A DNA stretch of 64,000 bases, taken from NCBI GenBank assembly GCA_030704615.1, contig CM060734.1:28660042-28724041 (forward strand). Reading direction: 5' to 3'. Of this stretch, positions 1-10,696 are shown piece by piece (position 1 is the first letter of the stretch; the number at the start of each line of letters is the position of its first letter). The DNA comes from Takakia lepidozioides. Taxonomy: Eukaryota; Streptophyta; Takakiopsida; Takakiales; Takakiaceae. The notes under the pieces were generated by a model, which saw only the letters and a list, made by a program, of their open reading frames with translations, had not been told where the DNA came from and did not search any database. Position numbers and translations under genes: made by a program.

Positions 1-539
1 GGGGTGGTGGTAGCTTAGTGGGACTTAGTGGGGGTGGCATAGGACTCACCATGGGGGCGGAGACCTCGTGGTGGGAGTCGTGGGGAGTCTTGGGACTCAT
101 CACGGTCCATAGGGGCCGTGGTGAGCGGGCCAAGACTCACCGCGACTCACCACCGGGAGTCGAGGGTTTTCGTGGTGGTTCGCCATAAAATGGCATGGCT
201 AGTTGTGGAACCCCCGCGGACAGCTACAGAAGTATATATAGGGAGTAGTAACCCCGAGAACGGTGCAAGCCCGTTGGTGACCAAAAACTAGTGAGTAAGC
301 GAGCGAGCCGGAAAGCGACCAAAGAGTGGGGAGCTGTTCCGGACTGCCATCTACCAAAGGGAATTCTCCTAGTCCCAATTAGGTGGAGGGTTTAGAGGGA
401 GGCGAAGGGGGGACCGTTATGTCCCGGTGAGCAGCCAAAACTCCAAGTTGGCCGGGCGGCCAGGTTGGGAGTCAGGCGCGCGCATCAAAGCGAGTAACTA
501 TGACTTGAAGGGGAGCTTACCGAAGTGAGGTGCGCGACA
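1..539 (+). repeat. LTR fragment of the chromovirus family (solo or 3' LTR)
   Basis: The stretch is nearly identical to the LTRs at 45034-45567 and 51264-51795, including the TATA-like tatatatagg near 232-242 and the terminal gcgcgaca. The base after it (540 on) is not the tRNA-Met primer site that follows the 5' LTR at 45570, so this is a 3' LTR of an element lying to the left of the window, or a solo LTR. Its 5' part is cut off by the window edge. Confidence 0.9.
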
Positions 540-596
540 CGTCTACTGTGCTAATTGTGCAAACAAATCTTTAGCCCTGTGCCTTCTGAATACAAG

Positions 597-1310
597 TCAC
601 GTTGTCAATGGGACTTCGACTGCTCTGAAAACTAGCTCATGAGTCATCGGGCTCCTCCAGGTAAACTGGATTGCAGCCGTTGTACCGCCCCTATTGATGT
701 TCACCACAATGTCGTGCCCTTCAAACATACCACCATCGAATATGGAAAGCTTCACGTTTTCGTCGTCCACACCAATGCAAATGTCCCCATACAATGGAGA
801 AGAGGAGCGCACTCCTTCAGGAGTATAAGTCTCTCCGATGGAGTCCACCCACGTCCACTGGCAGCAGTTCCACCACAACAGCATAGCAGTGCGCATTCTT
901 CTGCATGGGTGCCCGTCGTAGCTGGGAAAATCGGAATCAAGGATGCACAGGAGCCACGGACTCCTCAGACCAAGATCGTCACCCCGCTCGAAGGCGTACT
1001 AGCCTGGGATATACTCAAAAGCGGACAATGTTTCCACATTCGAACCAGTATCTTCTGTGTAATCTGTGTACCAGATAACAATGTCTCCCGATGTGGCCGA
1101 ATACATTGCATAATCGAAGCCTCCATAAGGGCAGTCATCCCGGTTCCGGAAGCACGGCATCCTTGCAAAGGAGGACCTGAGGACGTCTTTGATGCCGATG
1201 ACAATGACCTTGCGGACAGCAACGAAGCCCTTAGATTTTCGAAATGATGAGAAGCGGAAGAGCAGTGCGGGCTCCAATAATGGAGCATCTGGGTCACACG
1301 TACCCACCAA
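597..1310 (-). pseudogene. Unknown gene relic D1 (paralogue of D2)
   Basis: I do not recognise the family. Read 1310 to 597 on the minus strand, it shares a series of blocks with the plus-strand relic at 1690-2285: a DCPY..G.DYAM block, a GDI(V/I) block, an FERG..SPW block, WNCCQW, a DGG....GHDIVV block and a C-terminal ELV.RA.EVP block. In D1 a TAG at 999-1001 stands where D2 has a Tyr codon, so this copy is interrupted after about 103 codons of its first half. The two copies point away from each other with about 370 bp between them. No signal peptide or membrane segment is evident. The function is unknown. The real start may lie upstream of 1310. Confidence 0.55.
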
Positions 1311-1410
1311 TCATCATGTAACGTGTTCATCACGCCAGCGGTGGATGAACCGATACCTCTTTCTCATCCACGGGGTATAGTTTGAAATCTGCCACCGAAG
1401 TCCATCCCCC

Positions 1411-1434
1411 GGATGGAAATTCGGCGCCGCATTT
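1411..1434. repeat. Hybrid palindrome between D1 and D2
   Basis: The short stretch combines a left arm ggatggaaattcgg (as in the 25-kb array) with a right half ccgcattt (as in the 9-kb array) around the GGCGCC core. It sits in the divergent intergenic region of D1 and D2, as other palindromes sit between divergent genes further right. It may be a regulatory site; that is inference. Confidence 0.5.
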
Positions 1435-1689
1435 ACATTGAAGGGGGGATTGACTTCGTCATCTCGAGTGGCTATAGGCCCACCTGGCACTTACTGCCCA
1501 TACTTTGCATGGCAGGGAAGGAAACTGAAACGACTACATTCATGGAGCAGCCAATCTTCATCCGTGCAGGTTCCTGTCGGGGGGACATTTAAATGTGCCC
1601 TGGAGTGTTTGTGAGGAATTGCAGCGTTTGCTTGAATTTCTTCTAGCCACCGCGCTGCTGCCTCCTCTATCCGGGAGTTGCTGTCATTG

Positions 1690-2285
1690 AGCGTACTCCG
1701 CTACTCTTTTTCAAGGATGTCGTGCCGCCGAAATCCTGCTGACTGCCCTTATCATGGCCACGATTATGCTATGAATCAGGAGACATCATTGTCTGGCTCT
1801 CTGTTTTCACAAACGCTTCTGGAATCAAGCGGGAGTCTTTTTGCGCAATGGAGTATCTGGAGGGCTATTACCGCTTTGAGCGGGGTGAGGGCGAGGGTCA
1901 ATGCAGTCCGTGGGTCCTGAAAATTGTTGACCTCGATATACCAAGGTGGAATGGGATGCCGGACAGATCACGCACGGCCTCACTTTGGCGCTGGAACTGC
2001 TGCCAATGGACCAGGGAGGACGGCACTGGGGAAAACTATATTCGTGGAGTTCACTCCGCTTTTCCAGTGTATGGAGACATTCGGCTGAGTTGCGAAGACG
2101 AATCGCACGGGCACAGGAGGCCCACAGTGACCTTGTCAATGTATGATGGTGGTACGATTGATGGGCATGACATTGTCGTCACCTCCACCAAGGGCACCAT
2201 GTCGACCGCATTGCAGTTTACCTCGAGGTACCGCATCAGTAATGAGCTTGTTTTGAGGGCTATCGAAGTTCCGTCGACTTGGTGA
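1690..2285 (+). pseudogene. Unknown gene relic D2 (paralogue of D1)
   Basis: This is the plus-strand counterpart of D1, with the same block order and roughly two thirds nucleotide identity by eye. The early DCPY.G.DYAM block (about 1739-1773) is in frame 1, while the rest from GDIIVW (about 1780) to the TGA at 2283-2285 is in frame 3. Compared with D1 about ten bases are missing just after the DYAM block, which explains the frame change. An AATAAA signal lies at 2355-2360, 70 bp after the stop, which supports a once-transcribed gene in this direction. Function unknown; it could be an extra gene of the Mutator-like module to its right, but module 2 has no such gene. Confidence 0.55.
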
Positions 2286-2559
2286 CGCCCATATAGAAGG
2301 AGAAAGGGCTTAGATTTGTCTGGAGTTGCTAAATGTGAGACACCGTGTTCGATCAATAAAACAACCCATCGTACCTCACTTCTGTGTGCTTGTGTTTCAT
2401 CGTGTTCAAGAACTGTCGTAATTGGCCCACTGTTTACAATTTGAGGTCTCATTTCTACAATGTGTCTGTCCATATGAATGTACCGGAGTCAGCGATATCA
2501 GAGTCCTAAGGTGAAGAAAATCCATCTATGAGTAAAAGGAAACATGTACACGCCGAAGC

Positions 2560-3372
2560 TCAGAAATTCGGCACCGCATTTCATTTTTCTCCATGCAGCG
2601 ATTTCTGGCAGCTCCCTTTCCTCCGTTGTCGTCGTAACGGAAATGCTGTACATCATTTCATTTCCTGACATGGCATTACCATACTTCGAATTTGAAATGC
2701 GGCGCCGCATTTCCATATTGGACCTTGAATTGTCCGAGCATGTCCAGTCGCTAATGCTTGTCCATGTCCATACTTGAAATGCGCCACCGCATTTCCATGT
2801 CCGTCATCGAAATTTCGTACCGGCCAATGAAATGCGGCACCGCATTTCCGGAGAGCACAATGGAATGCGGTGCCACATTTCCGTCGAAGGGTCTGGAATT
2901 GGACAAACAACGATGTCCGTTTTGGAAATGCGGCGCCGCATTTCCATGTACGTCATCGAAATTTCTTATTGGACAATGGAATGCGGTGCCGCATTCCCGT
3001 CTAGCATCATGGAATGGGGAGCCGCATTTCTGTCGATGGGTCTACAGTTGGAAAAATGTCCATCTCCAAAAGGTAAATGCGGCACCGCATTTCCATGTTC
3101 GACCTCCGCATTTCCATTTACCTCCATGGAAGGAGCTGGCAATCGGCAAAACTGCCGTGTTGGAACGGAAATGCGGCACCGCATTTCTGTTTGTCCGAAC
3201 AGTTTCTGATGTCCAAACCATGAAACGGAAAATTGTTCTTGCCCCGGTTTTGGAAATGCGGTGCCGCATTTCCAAAGGAGGTTTTTGCAGTTGCCACATT
3301 TCCGTTCCGACATTGAAATGCGGTGCCGCATTTCAGATTTTGGGAGGGACCAGGTTTGGACGATGTTGTCGT
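2560..3372. repeat. Palindrome cluster, family A, downstream of the first methyltransferase-like gene
   Basis: About fifteen irregularly spaced copies of a palindrome occur here, with arm GGAAATGCGG, a two-base YR centre and the mirrored arm. Many are damaged at one or two positions. They lie beyond the 3' end of the minus-strand gene at 3472-8621. Reading frames here that repeat MRRRIS or KCGAAFP are only translations of the palindrome and are not genes. Confidence 0.85.
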
Positions 3373-4640
3373 TGAGAAGCACATGGGAGAGGGGACATGA
3401 AGGATAGGGAGAATTTCCTTTATATACTTTGGAATAGAATTTAAATGTACAGAGAGTTCATTAAAATTCTATTAATCTTGAAAATCATCACTATCGTCGT
3501 CCTGTCCTTGAATGTCCCGCTCCGCCTCCACCCCGTCATTGTCTTTCTCATCTCCAGCGGACTGCTCGTTGGCCAGGCTTTCGAAAATCCCATCTTCACC
3601 TTGCGGAACCGACCATCTCACCTCCGTTGGCTCGTCATCCTCCCTGTCTGCATCGCTCTCATCCGCTGAATCACATATGAACTTTCGCACCCGTCTACCT
3701 GTCTCAGCTGTTGCCAACTCTTTCCTTATCCTTCTGTCCTCCCTAGCCCTCTCCAAAATCTGCTCTACTTTACTGGGATTCTCACATCGTCTAATCGCTG
3801 TATTTGCGAGTTTAGCTGCATAACTAGGAAGGGAGTAGTCCTTCACCGGGCTTGTCGTGAAGTCGGCCCTCGCAAAGAACGGGACATTCTTCCTGGCAGG
3901 AAGTGTAGGCCCTACATGTTTCGACCCGGATCCTGGAATCCTGCACATAACAATCACCAACGAGACCAATGAGAACCACAGTCCAGAAATGCGTTTGACA
4001 AAAAATCACCCAGAAGGCTTTGCAAACTTACAATGTTTGCACTCACTCGTATTCCGGGTTCTCCTCGGCATCAATGTCCACTGTATCTTCCTCCGACTCC
4101 GACGAATCCGAGGAGTCTTTGGCTTCGATGGGAGCCTTCACATTCCGTTGCAGCCCTTCCAGATGGGATCCCCAGACGGATGTGTCCTCCTCGTAGGCAA
4201 AGAGGTGCCGGTTGGAAAACCGCCCAGCCCACATTGAGGCACCTGTTACAATGCCATCCACACATTATGACATGGCCCTTCAGATGTTGCGAATGAAAGC
4301 ATAACGAGAATTTGCAGAACAACATACAACAAGATTATGCATACCTGTCCCACACATGAGGTCGAGCACTGTGCCCTCCACATCCGTGCATGTCTCCATA
4401 ATTGTCTGAATGAAGGCAGGGCTCCGAGTGTGTGAATACCGCAGGGGTTCAGTTGAAGTGAGGCTATGAGGGAGAAGTTCCGTGGGAACGTTGTTGAACA
4501 AGACGTCGTAATCGATGGGGTCGCAGTTCGGGTCAACCAACAATCCCTCCTTCCGGAAAGCAAAGGTGGAGTTCTCCTTCACAAAGCAGTATGCATCAAA
4601 CTGCTTCGTCTGCATACACAGTGGGGAACGATTAGAAATC

Positions 4641-4659
4641 GAATGCGGCACCGCATTTC
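4641..4659. repeat. Family A palindrome in an intron of gene A
   Basis: A single gaatgcgg-ca-ccgcatttc copy lies in the intron 4705-4610 of gene A, between the exon with DIPD and the exon with motif I. Confidence 0.8.
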
Positions 4660-5899
4660 AAAACTCCAAAGAAAATGAAAGGACAAGTGCCAATGTCGTA
4701 ATTACCTTCTTCCCTTCCGACCGAAGGCCCAATGTGTTGATGCACGTCCACTTCTTCTTCAGAATTGGGACGGCGCTCTTGCGGGTCCACTTCGCAATTC
4801 CTGTCTGCGTGTTTTTGCCTCTGCTCGCCAGGACAACCACACAGCCTCTGTCGTCCAACACCATGCGGGCGAGCCCGAATCCTTTCTTCCAAAAGTCCTC
4901 GGAGTACCTGTTCCAAGATGGCAAAGCTTGCAGTCCTTCCACAGGCTCTCTGTCCGGAATATCCAAGATGATCATATCGCAAGACCACTCGGTGGCATTT
5001 CCGCCCCTCCTGCAATCCTTGTCTACACACACCCTCTCAAAGAACGAGACCATCTTCAGAAACCCAGGGGTGTTGGAAGGCTCTTCGGTAGCCGCCTTCT
5101 TCAGTGCTTTGCCCTTCAGACCCTCCATGGTCTTCATGTATGCCAACTTCGCTGCCCATCCATCCAAAGTCGCCAAGAAACTCTCATTCACACACTGGAC
5201 TACTGTATCGGGATCCACTTTTGGCCTCTTCATTTCCACCGGCTCGAAAGGGTGCCCCCCCGGGGGGTTGAAGAGTGCCTTCTTTGCCGATAGTTCTCGT
5301 CCCTCTCGTGACAACGGTGGGCACAGGGGATTTCGGCTGCGTCTCGGGGGGTGGGCTGGTTGCAAAGTCTCCATCGGAGTCCTCTTCCTCACCCTCTACC
5401 TGCACTATCTGTTTTTGCTTCTTCGTTTTCTTGGGTGTCACAACTGCTACTCCTTGCTGGCGAGTCCGCTTCTTGGACCCCTTCTGTTGAGCCTGCACAG
5501 CTGCATCCACCGTCTTCTGTGCCATCTCAGCTGCCTTTCTGGATTGTTCCAGAGCAGCAGCTTCCTTTGCCGACTCTGGCCGAGCAGGGACACGTCTTTC
5601 CTTTATCTTCTCTTCTGCTTTCGCGTGCAGATCTTTCTCAGACTCGTCAACAATTCCGCCAGACATGTCCAGGTACCACGGGCATCCAACCAGATGCGCG
5701 GCATGCCATTGTTTCTGCATCTTGGGTGTGTAGACACAGCTTGGGCCCGCCACGGTCCAAGCCATGAAGAACGGGGGCTCTTGAGCCAGGGCCCCTCTCT
5801 GAAGAAGCACGTATTTCATATACCTGCAGGGCAGTCAGCATGCATGAGCAAAAGTTGAGACCAACGTACTCGCAGAGTGCAACCGAAAACTTAAAATGC

Positions 5900-5920
5900 G
5901 AATGCGGTGCTGCATTTCCC
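5900..5920. repeat. Family A palindrome in the intron upstream of exon 7 of gene A
   Basis: This copy (gcgaatgcggtgctgcattt) lies in the intron 5969-5824. The same intron holds a 95-bp palindromic array in gene B and a different palindrome family in gene C. Confidence 0.8.
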
Positions 5921-7034
5921 AAACAAACCTCATAACCAGGCTTCGCATACAAGGACAGCTGGGCTTCACCTGTAAACAATTCGCATTGCAGCTTTTCCCG
6001 CTCCCTCTTGATATATAAACTCCACGCTCCTTCTTGCTGTCTGCAGCTCCCAAGCGAAGAGGTTGTCCTTGTACGCACATCTGAAACGTGTCACGTAGTC
6101 TTCCAATGTCTGTGTTCCATCCCATTTGACGTACAAGCCGAACGAATTTGTATGCATTACGACTTGCTCCTTCGCATTCGTCATTACCTGCGATTCCCAC
6201 ATGCATTGTCACGTAGCAGTTCAGGGAATTCATTTCAGAAAAGCAAATCTGGGGAAGTACCTTGAATTACCTGGAACCACCAAGTCATGCGGTTGAGCCA
6301 CACATCCACTGCAGGGTCGGAAACTTCGAGTGGAAAAGATCACATTGTCCAGAAGAGTGGCTATTGCTAGGAAGGAACTTCAGTGCATTGAAACATCACC
6401 TTCTCTTTCGCTTCAACACATGCCGTTGAGAGGTGATGCAGTTTCTCCAACTGCATGGTCGGCTGCATGGTCCGAGAATAGTGTTTTGCAATCTCGGGGA
6501 TGAAGTCCTTTCCAAGTGTCGGATCTGCAATGGCCACCAGCTTCACAAGCTTTGACTTGTATTTTGTTCTGGACTTGACCCCGGCTTTCTTCAAGTGCTC
6601 AGTCAATGACTGCAACGTTTTGACCTGCCCCTCACTTTCCATGAAGAAGCGTTTGGCATGGGCCAAATCCAGCTTGATGTTTGACTGCCAACAAAAACAT
6701 GCAGAAGCGTTACATTCGATTCATGTGGAAAGATTACTGAAAATTGGGGAAGGATGAGCAAAGGGAAATGAGAGGACGACTTACTTCGTATATCACCTCC
6801 ACCATTCCATCCATAGTGAGACAATACCATGTCCGGTCTGTTTTTGCCACGGCTTTCTGAATGAGCTCGGGCTCCAGCATTTCCGCAAACATGTGCGGAT
6901 CAGTGAGACCAGTTTTCCTCACCCTGTACAGCATATGTGCCATGTGGGTATGCACGTACGCATTTTCAGTGACCCTGCAAGGCACACTCTCCAGTTCAGT
7001 CCACGAAAGCACGGAAATAAAACAGATTGGAAAC

Positions 7035-7056
7035 CGAAATGCGGCATCGCATTTCG
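7035..7056. repeat. Family A palindrome in intron 2 of gene A
   Basis: A copy with centre AT (cgaaatgcggcatcgcattt) lies in the intron 7086-6975, downstream of the exon that ends with the mutated splice donor. Confidence 0.75.
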
Positions 7057-8959
7057 AACGTGCTTGGGAGGGTATGAGTATCTTATGAGTTGAGGTCCGC
7101 CATGGCATTCTTGAGCAGGGAGGAGTCTGCCGCCTTCACCTTGAGGATGACACACTCCACCATGTAATGCCAACCAATGTGCTTGGCATGGTTCTACTTG
7201 GTGTACTCCCACCAGGCGAGAAGTCGGTGATTCCCGTCCCACACAAAGAACATTTTACCTGACATATGGCCGAAGTTTGGATCACCCTTCAGCGTTGCCT
7301 CGAATTCGTCGTTGCGAGTGTGCCAGTGGGTATCCCATGTTGACAATTCATCCGCAATGGGTCCACGAGATTCGCCGTCCTCATTCTCAAGGGAAACGTA
7401 GAAGGCTGACGAACCTAGACGGTACCCTTCTCGAAATGCGAACTTGAGCTTATCCACATCTCCGGGAAGTGCCTGCTTGACGATGGGAAGGGAGACCATG
7501 CAACAGAGTGGGATTCGAAGAGTCCGCTGGAATACCCTGCTGCCCAGAACTCTGCCAATGCTACTATGTGTCTCCTCCAACATTGTATCCGCTGCACTTT
7601 GGAATTCCTCCGGAGACATTTCTGCTGGTGGCGGTAGGGGCTGAGCAGCTGGAGCATCCCCAACTGGAGCTGCACTATGGGGAATCTTTGTGGACAATTC
7701 TGCAATTGCAGAGGCCTCCTCCGGGCCTGCAGTATTATGAAGATCTTCCTCAACGGTGGTCAGGTCTTGCTGCAAACGTTGAGAGGTAGCACCCTCCTCC
7801 GGTACTAGATCGCCGAAATCGGTCGATCCCATTGCCTTCGCTGCAGCAGAGACGCCCCCAACATCACGAGGCTGGAAATCAAGCAGGAATTGGGCTTCAG
7901 CTCGTGGAATCGGTTTTGCGGGAGACTGCTCCGCCCTCCCCCTGATTGCCTTCTGCTTCCTCATTCTTGCAGGTGAAGGTGTCTGCTGCAATTGAATCTG
8001 CTTCATTCGCCTGGGTGGGGGGGAAACGGCCTGGTCTGGTTCAGAAACAAGTTGAAGGACGGGCTGCTTCTTCTTCGTCTTTGTTGGAGAAGGGCTAGAC
8101 CCCTGCAGGCGATTCTCCATGACCTTCGAACGCGAGTCGCTCTCTGGGGCTTTGAACTGCAAAGACTTGCCCTTCGAAGCCGCGTCCTTGAAACGCACAG
8201 GGCTAGGCCCGGCAGGAAGACCCGTGCTTGTGGATCGGCTGGGTGTGCGTGCTGCAGCTAGCTCCACGGACTTTGCATGCGGCTCTTCGGATTCCTGCGA
8301 TCCCTCCAGCACGTCCACCTTTCCGGTTAGGCATGCAAACATCTTCTGCATTCAAGTCTCTTAGCATACAGTCTAAGAATTGCAGAAGAAAAATGAGGCG
8401 GGTTTCGGTGCTCGATCAGCTGGCGAATCCTGATAGCACGGAGCTCTCACTGGTGGCTGGGTTGCCTGCGTGGCCTGATGCTGCGAGATGACAATCTCCT
8501 CCTGTAGACGCATCTGCTTCCTCCCCTTCGGCATTGGCCTACGTCCGAAGTACAATTTGCAGAGCTTGCGACGATGTCTCTTCTCTGGTGCACGCACTCC
8601 CTCCCTCTCAGGTTCGAGCATAAGAAGAACAGAGACAGGGAAAAGGGGCGATGGAAAGGGCGCGAGAGGGGTGACTGAGGAGACACGACAAAAGAAGATG
8701 AAACGGCGGTGATGCACCACTTGGGTTTGAAAGGGTTGGACGAAAGTGTCTCCTCGTGGACTTTGCGTCATTACGAAATTCGAATCGTTCAGGGTACGCC
8801 TGCCGTCCGAAAAACAAACATCATTATCCAACGGTCAGGCCGTGCCGCCTCATGCCACTTCAGTCAGATAGAGTGCAGACATGTGCCGCAATTCCGTTGC
8901 TCCACGTGTTCACATTTCATGGCATTTCCGTCCCAGCGTCTGATGAGTTGGAGTGAAAA

Positions 8960-10575
8960 TGCAAATGCGGCGCCGCATTTCCGTTAAGTACCATCACGAA
9001 GCTACACATCCGTACTTGTTGGAAGCATTTCCGTTCCACCTTCACATACCTTAGTTGTTGAACAGAAATACGGTGCCGCATTTCCATCCCACAGCTCCAT
9101 GCCTGAGATTCAAAAGGGAAATGCGGCGCCGCATTTCCGTTCTGGAATGTCGAAAGGTGCGATTTCGGACGGAAATGCGGCACAACATTTCAGTTCCAGT
9201 GGTTCATGATTTTCAATCTGAACGGAAATGTGGTACCGCATTTCCGTTCCACCTTCACATACCTTAGTTGATGAACGGAAATGCCATGCCACATTTCCGT
9301 TCGGGAAAGTATAAAGGTCTCACCTGAACGGAAATGCGGTGCCGCATTTCCGGTCTGGAAAGTTTGAAGGTCTCACATGGATGGAACTGCGGCACCGCAT
9401 TTCCGTCCCACAGCTCCAGGCCTCATATACAAAACGGAAATGCGGCGCCGCATTTCCGTTCTGGAATGTCGGAAGGTGCGACTCGGACGGAAATGCGGTG
9501 CCGCATTTCAGTTCCGATGGTTCACGATTTTCAGTCAGAACGGAAATGCGGTACCGCATTTCTGTTCTGGAGAGTACGAAGGTCTCAAACGGACGGAAAT
9601 GCGGTGCAAAATTTTTGTCCCTCCGCTCCATGCCTGAGATAGAAAATGGAAATGCGGCGCCGCATTTCCGTTCTGGTATGTCGGAAGGTGCGACTCGGAC
9701 GGAAATGCGGTACCGCATTTCCGTTCTGAAGAGTATGGAGGTCTTAACCCGTCGGAAATGCGCTGCAGCATTTCCGTCACTCGGCTCCATGCCTCAGATA
9801 CAAAACGGAAATGCGGCGCCGCATTTCCGTTCTGGAATGTCGGAAGGTGCGACTTGGACGGAAATGCGGTGCCACATTTCAGTTCCGATGGTTCACGATT
9901 TTCAGTCAGAACGGAAATGCGGTACCGCATTTCCGTTCTGGAGAGTATGAAGGTCTTAACCGGTCGGAAATGCGCTGCAGCATTTCCGTCACTCGGCTCT
10001 ATGCCTCAGATACAAAACAAAAATGAGGCGCCACATTTCCGTTCTGGAATGTCGGAAGGTGCGACTCGGACGGAAATGCGGTGCTGCATTTCAGTTCCGA
10101 TGGTTCACAATTTTCAGTCAGAACGGAAATGCGGTACCGCATTTCCGTTCTGGAGAGTATGAAGGTCTCACCCGGACAGAAATGCGGTGCAACATTTCTA
10201 TCCCTCAGCTCCATGCGTCAGATACAAAACGGAAATGCGGCGCCGCATTTCCGTTCTGGTATGTCGGATGGTACGACTCGGTTGGAAATGCGGTGCCGCA
10301 TTTCAGTTCCCATGGTTCATGATTCTCAATCAGAACGGAAATGCGGTACCGCATTTCCGTTCCACCTTCACATACCATGCTTGTTGGATGGAAATGCGTT
10401 ACCGCATTTCCGTTCTGGAGAGTATAAAGGTTTCCTCCGGACGGAAACTCGATGCAGGTTTTCCGTCGCACTGGTGCATGACTAAGATGCAAAACGGAAA
10501 TGCGGCGCCGTATTTCCGTCCAACAGCAATCGAAAGTATCACTCCGGACGGAAATGCGGAACCTCATTTCCGCAT
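8960..10575. repeat. Regular palindrome array, family A, between the two divergent genes of module 1
   Basis: About 30 palindromes (core arm GGAAATGCGG, often extended to GAACGGAAATGCGG, centre YR) lie between gene A and the transposase gene. From about 9115 to 10548 there are 28 units spaced 51-55 bp, mean close to 53 bp, roughly five turns of B-DNA. The intervening 20-25 bp also repeat: four spacer types follow one another, giving a higher-order repeat of about 213 bp (for example units starting near 9803, 10016 and 10230). Centres vary (CG, TG, TA, CA). The array occupies the shared promoter region of two divergent genes; binding of a dimeric protein or hairpin formation are possible but inferred. 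Confidence 0.95.
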
Positions 10576-10696
10576 GCGGAACCTGAATGGGTTGCATTGT
10601 TCCGAAACAACACAATTGCGGCCTGTCTTGATGAGCACAACTTGGTTGTCTGACCGTTTTAACTAACAGTCTTGGCACTTGTCAGTGCGAACGTTC

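Larger units (their letters stand above)
3472..8621 (-). pseudogene. ParB-like / beta-class amino-methyltransferase-like gene A
   Basis: Ten exons fit the paralogue at 25703-32126 (minus strand): 8621-8451, 8345-7087, 6974-6785, 6684-6400, about 6360-6271, 6187-5970, 5823-4706, 4609-4345, 4242-4047 and 3940-3472, about 1,400 codons. Exon 3, 4 and 8 lengths (190, 285, 265) equal those of gene B. The N-terminal part is low-complexity and basic. Exon 2 ends in a ParB/sulfiredoxin-like FVWDGNHRLLAW motif. Exon 7 holds DIPD (4952-4963), the position of the D/N/S-PP-Y/F motif IV of amino-methyltransferases, and exon 8 ends with the SAM-binding motif I DLMCGTG. Motif IV before motif I is the beta-class order. 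The C-terminal exon is acidic. Breaks: in-frame TAG at 7194-7196, a TGA in exon 5 where gene B has Trp, a frameshift near 5310, and the exon 2 donor is AT instead of GT. Probably dead. Whether the ancestral protein methylated DNA is inference, because DIPD is not the usual catalytic motif. Confidence 0.75.

Noticed and set aside
597-2285. D1 and D2 as a long inverted repeat that would form a hairpin RNA.
   Set aside because: Nucleotide identity is only about two thirds by eye, so pairing would be poor. Diverged paralogues in opposite orientation is the better reading.
4515-5858. A 447-codon plus-strand frame opposite gene A.
   Set aside because: It is the antisense shadow of conserved minus-strand exons. 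The minus strand has the motifs, matching paralogues and splice sites.
9115-10575. CRISPR-like appearance: regular repeats with spacers of about 23 bp.
   Set aside because: The spacers are not unique but recur in a four-part cycle, the repeats are full palindromes with varying centres, the context is eukaryotic, and there are no cas genes.
9055-10666. Many overlapping reading frames on both strands with repeated MRRRIS, KCGAAFP or NAAPHF, up to about 200 codons.
   Set aside because: They are translations of the palindrome array in several frames. The repeated peptide is fixed by the palindrome sequence, and no codon-level constraint or start context supports a protein.
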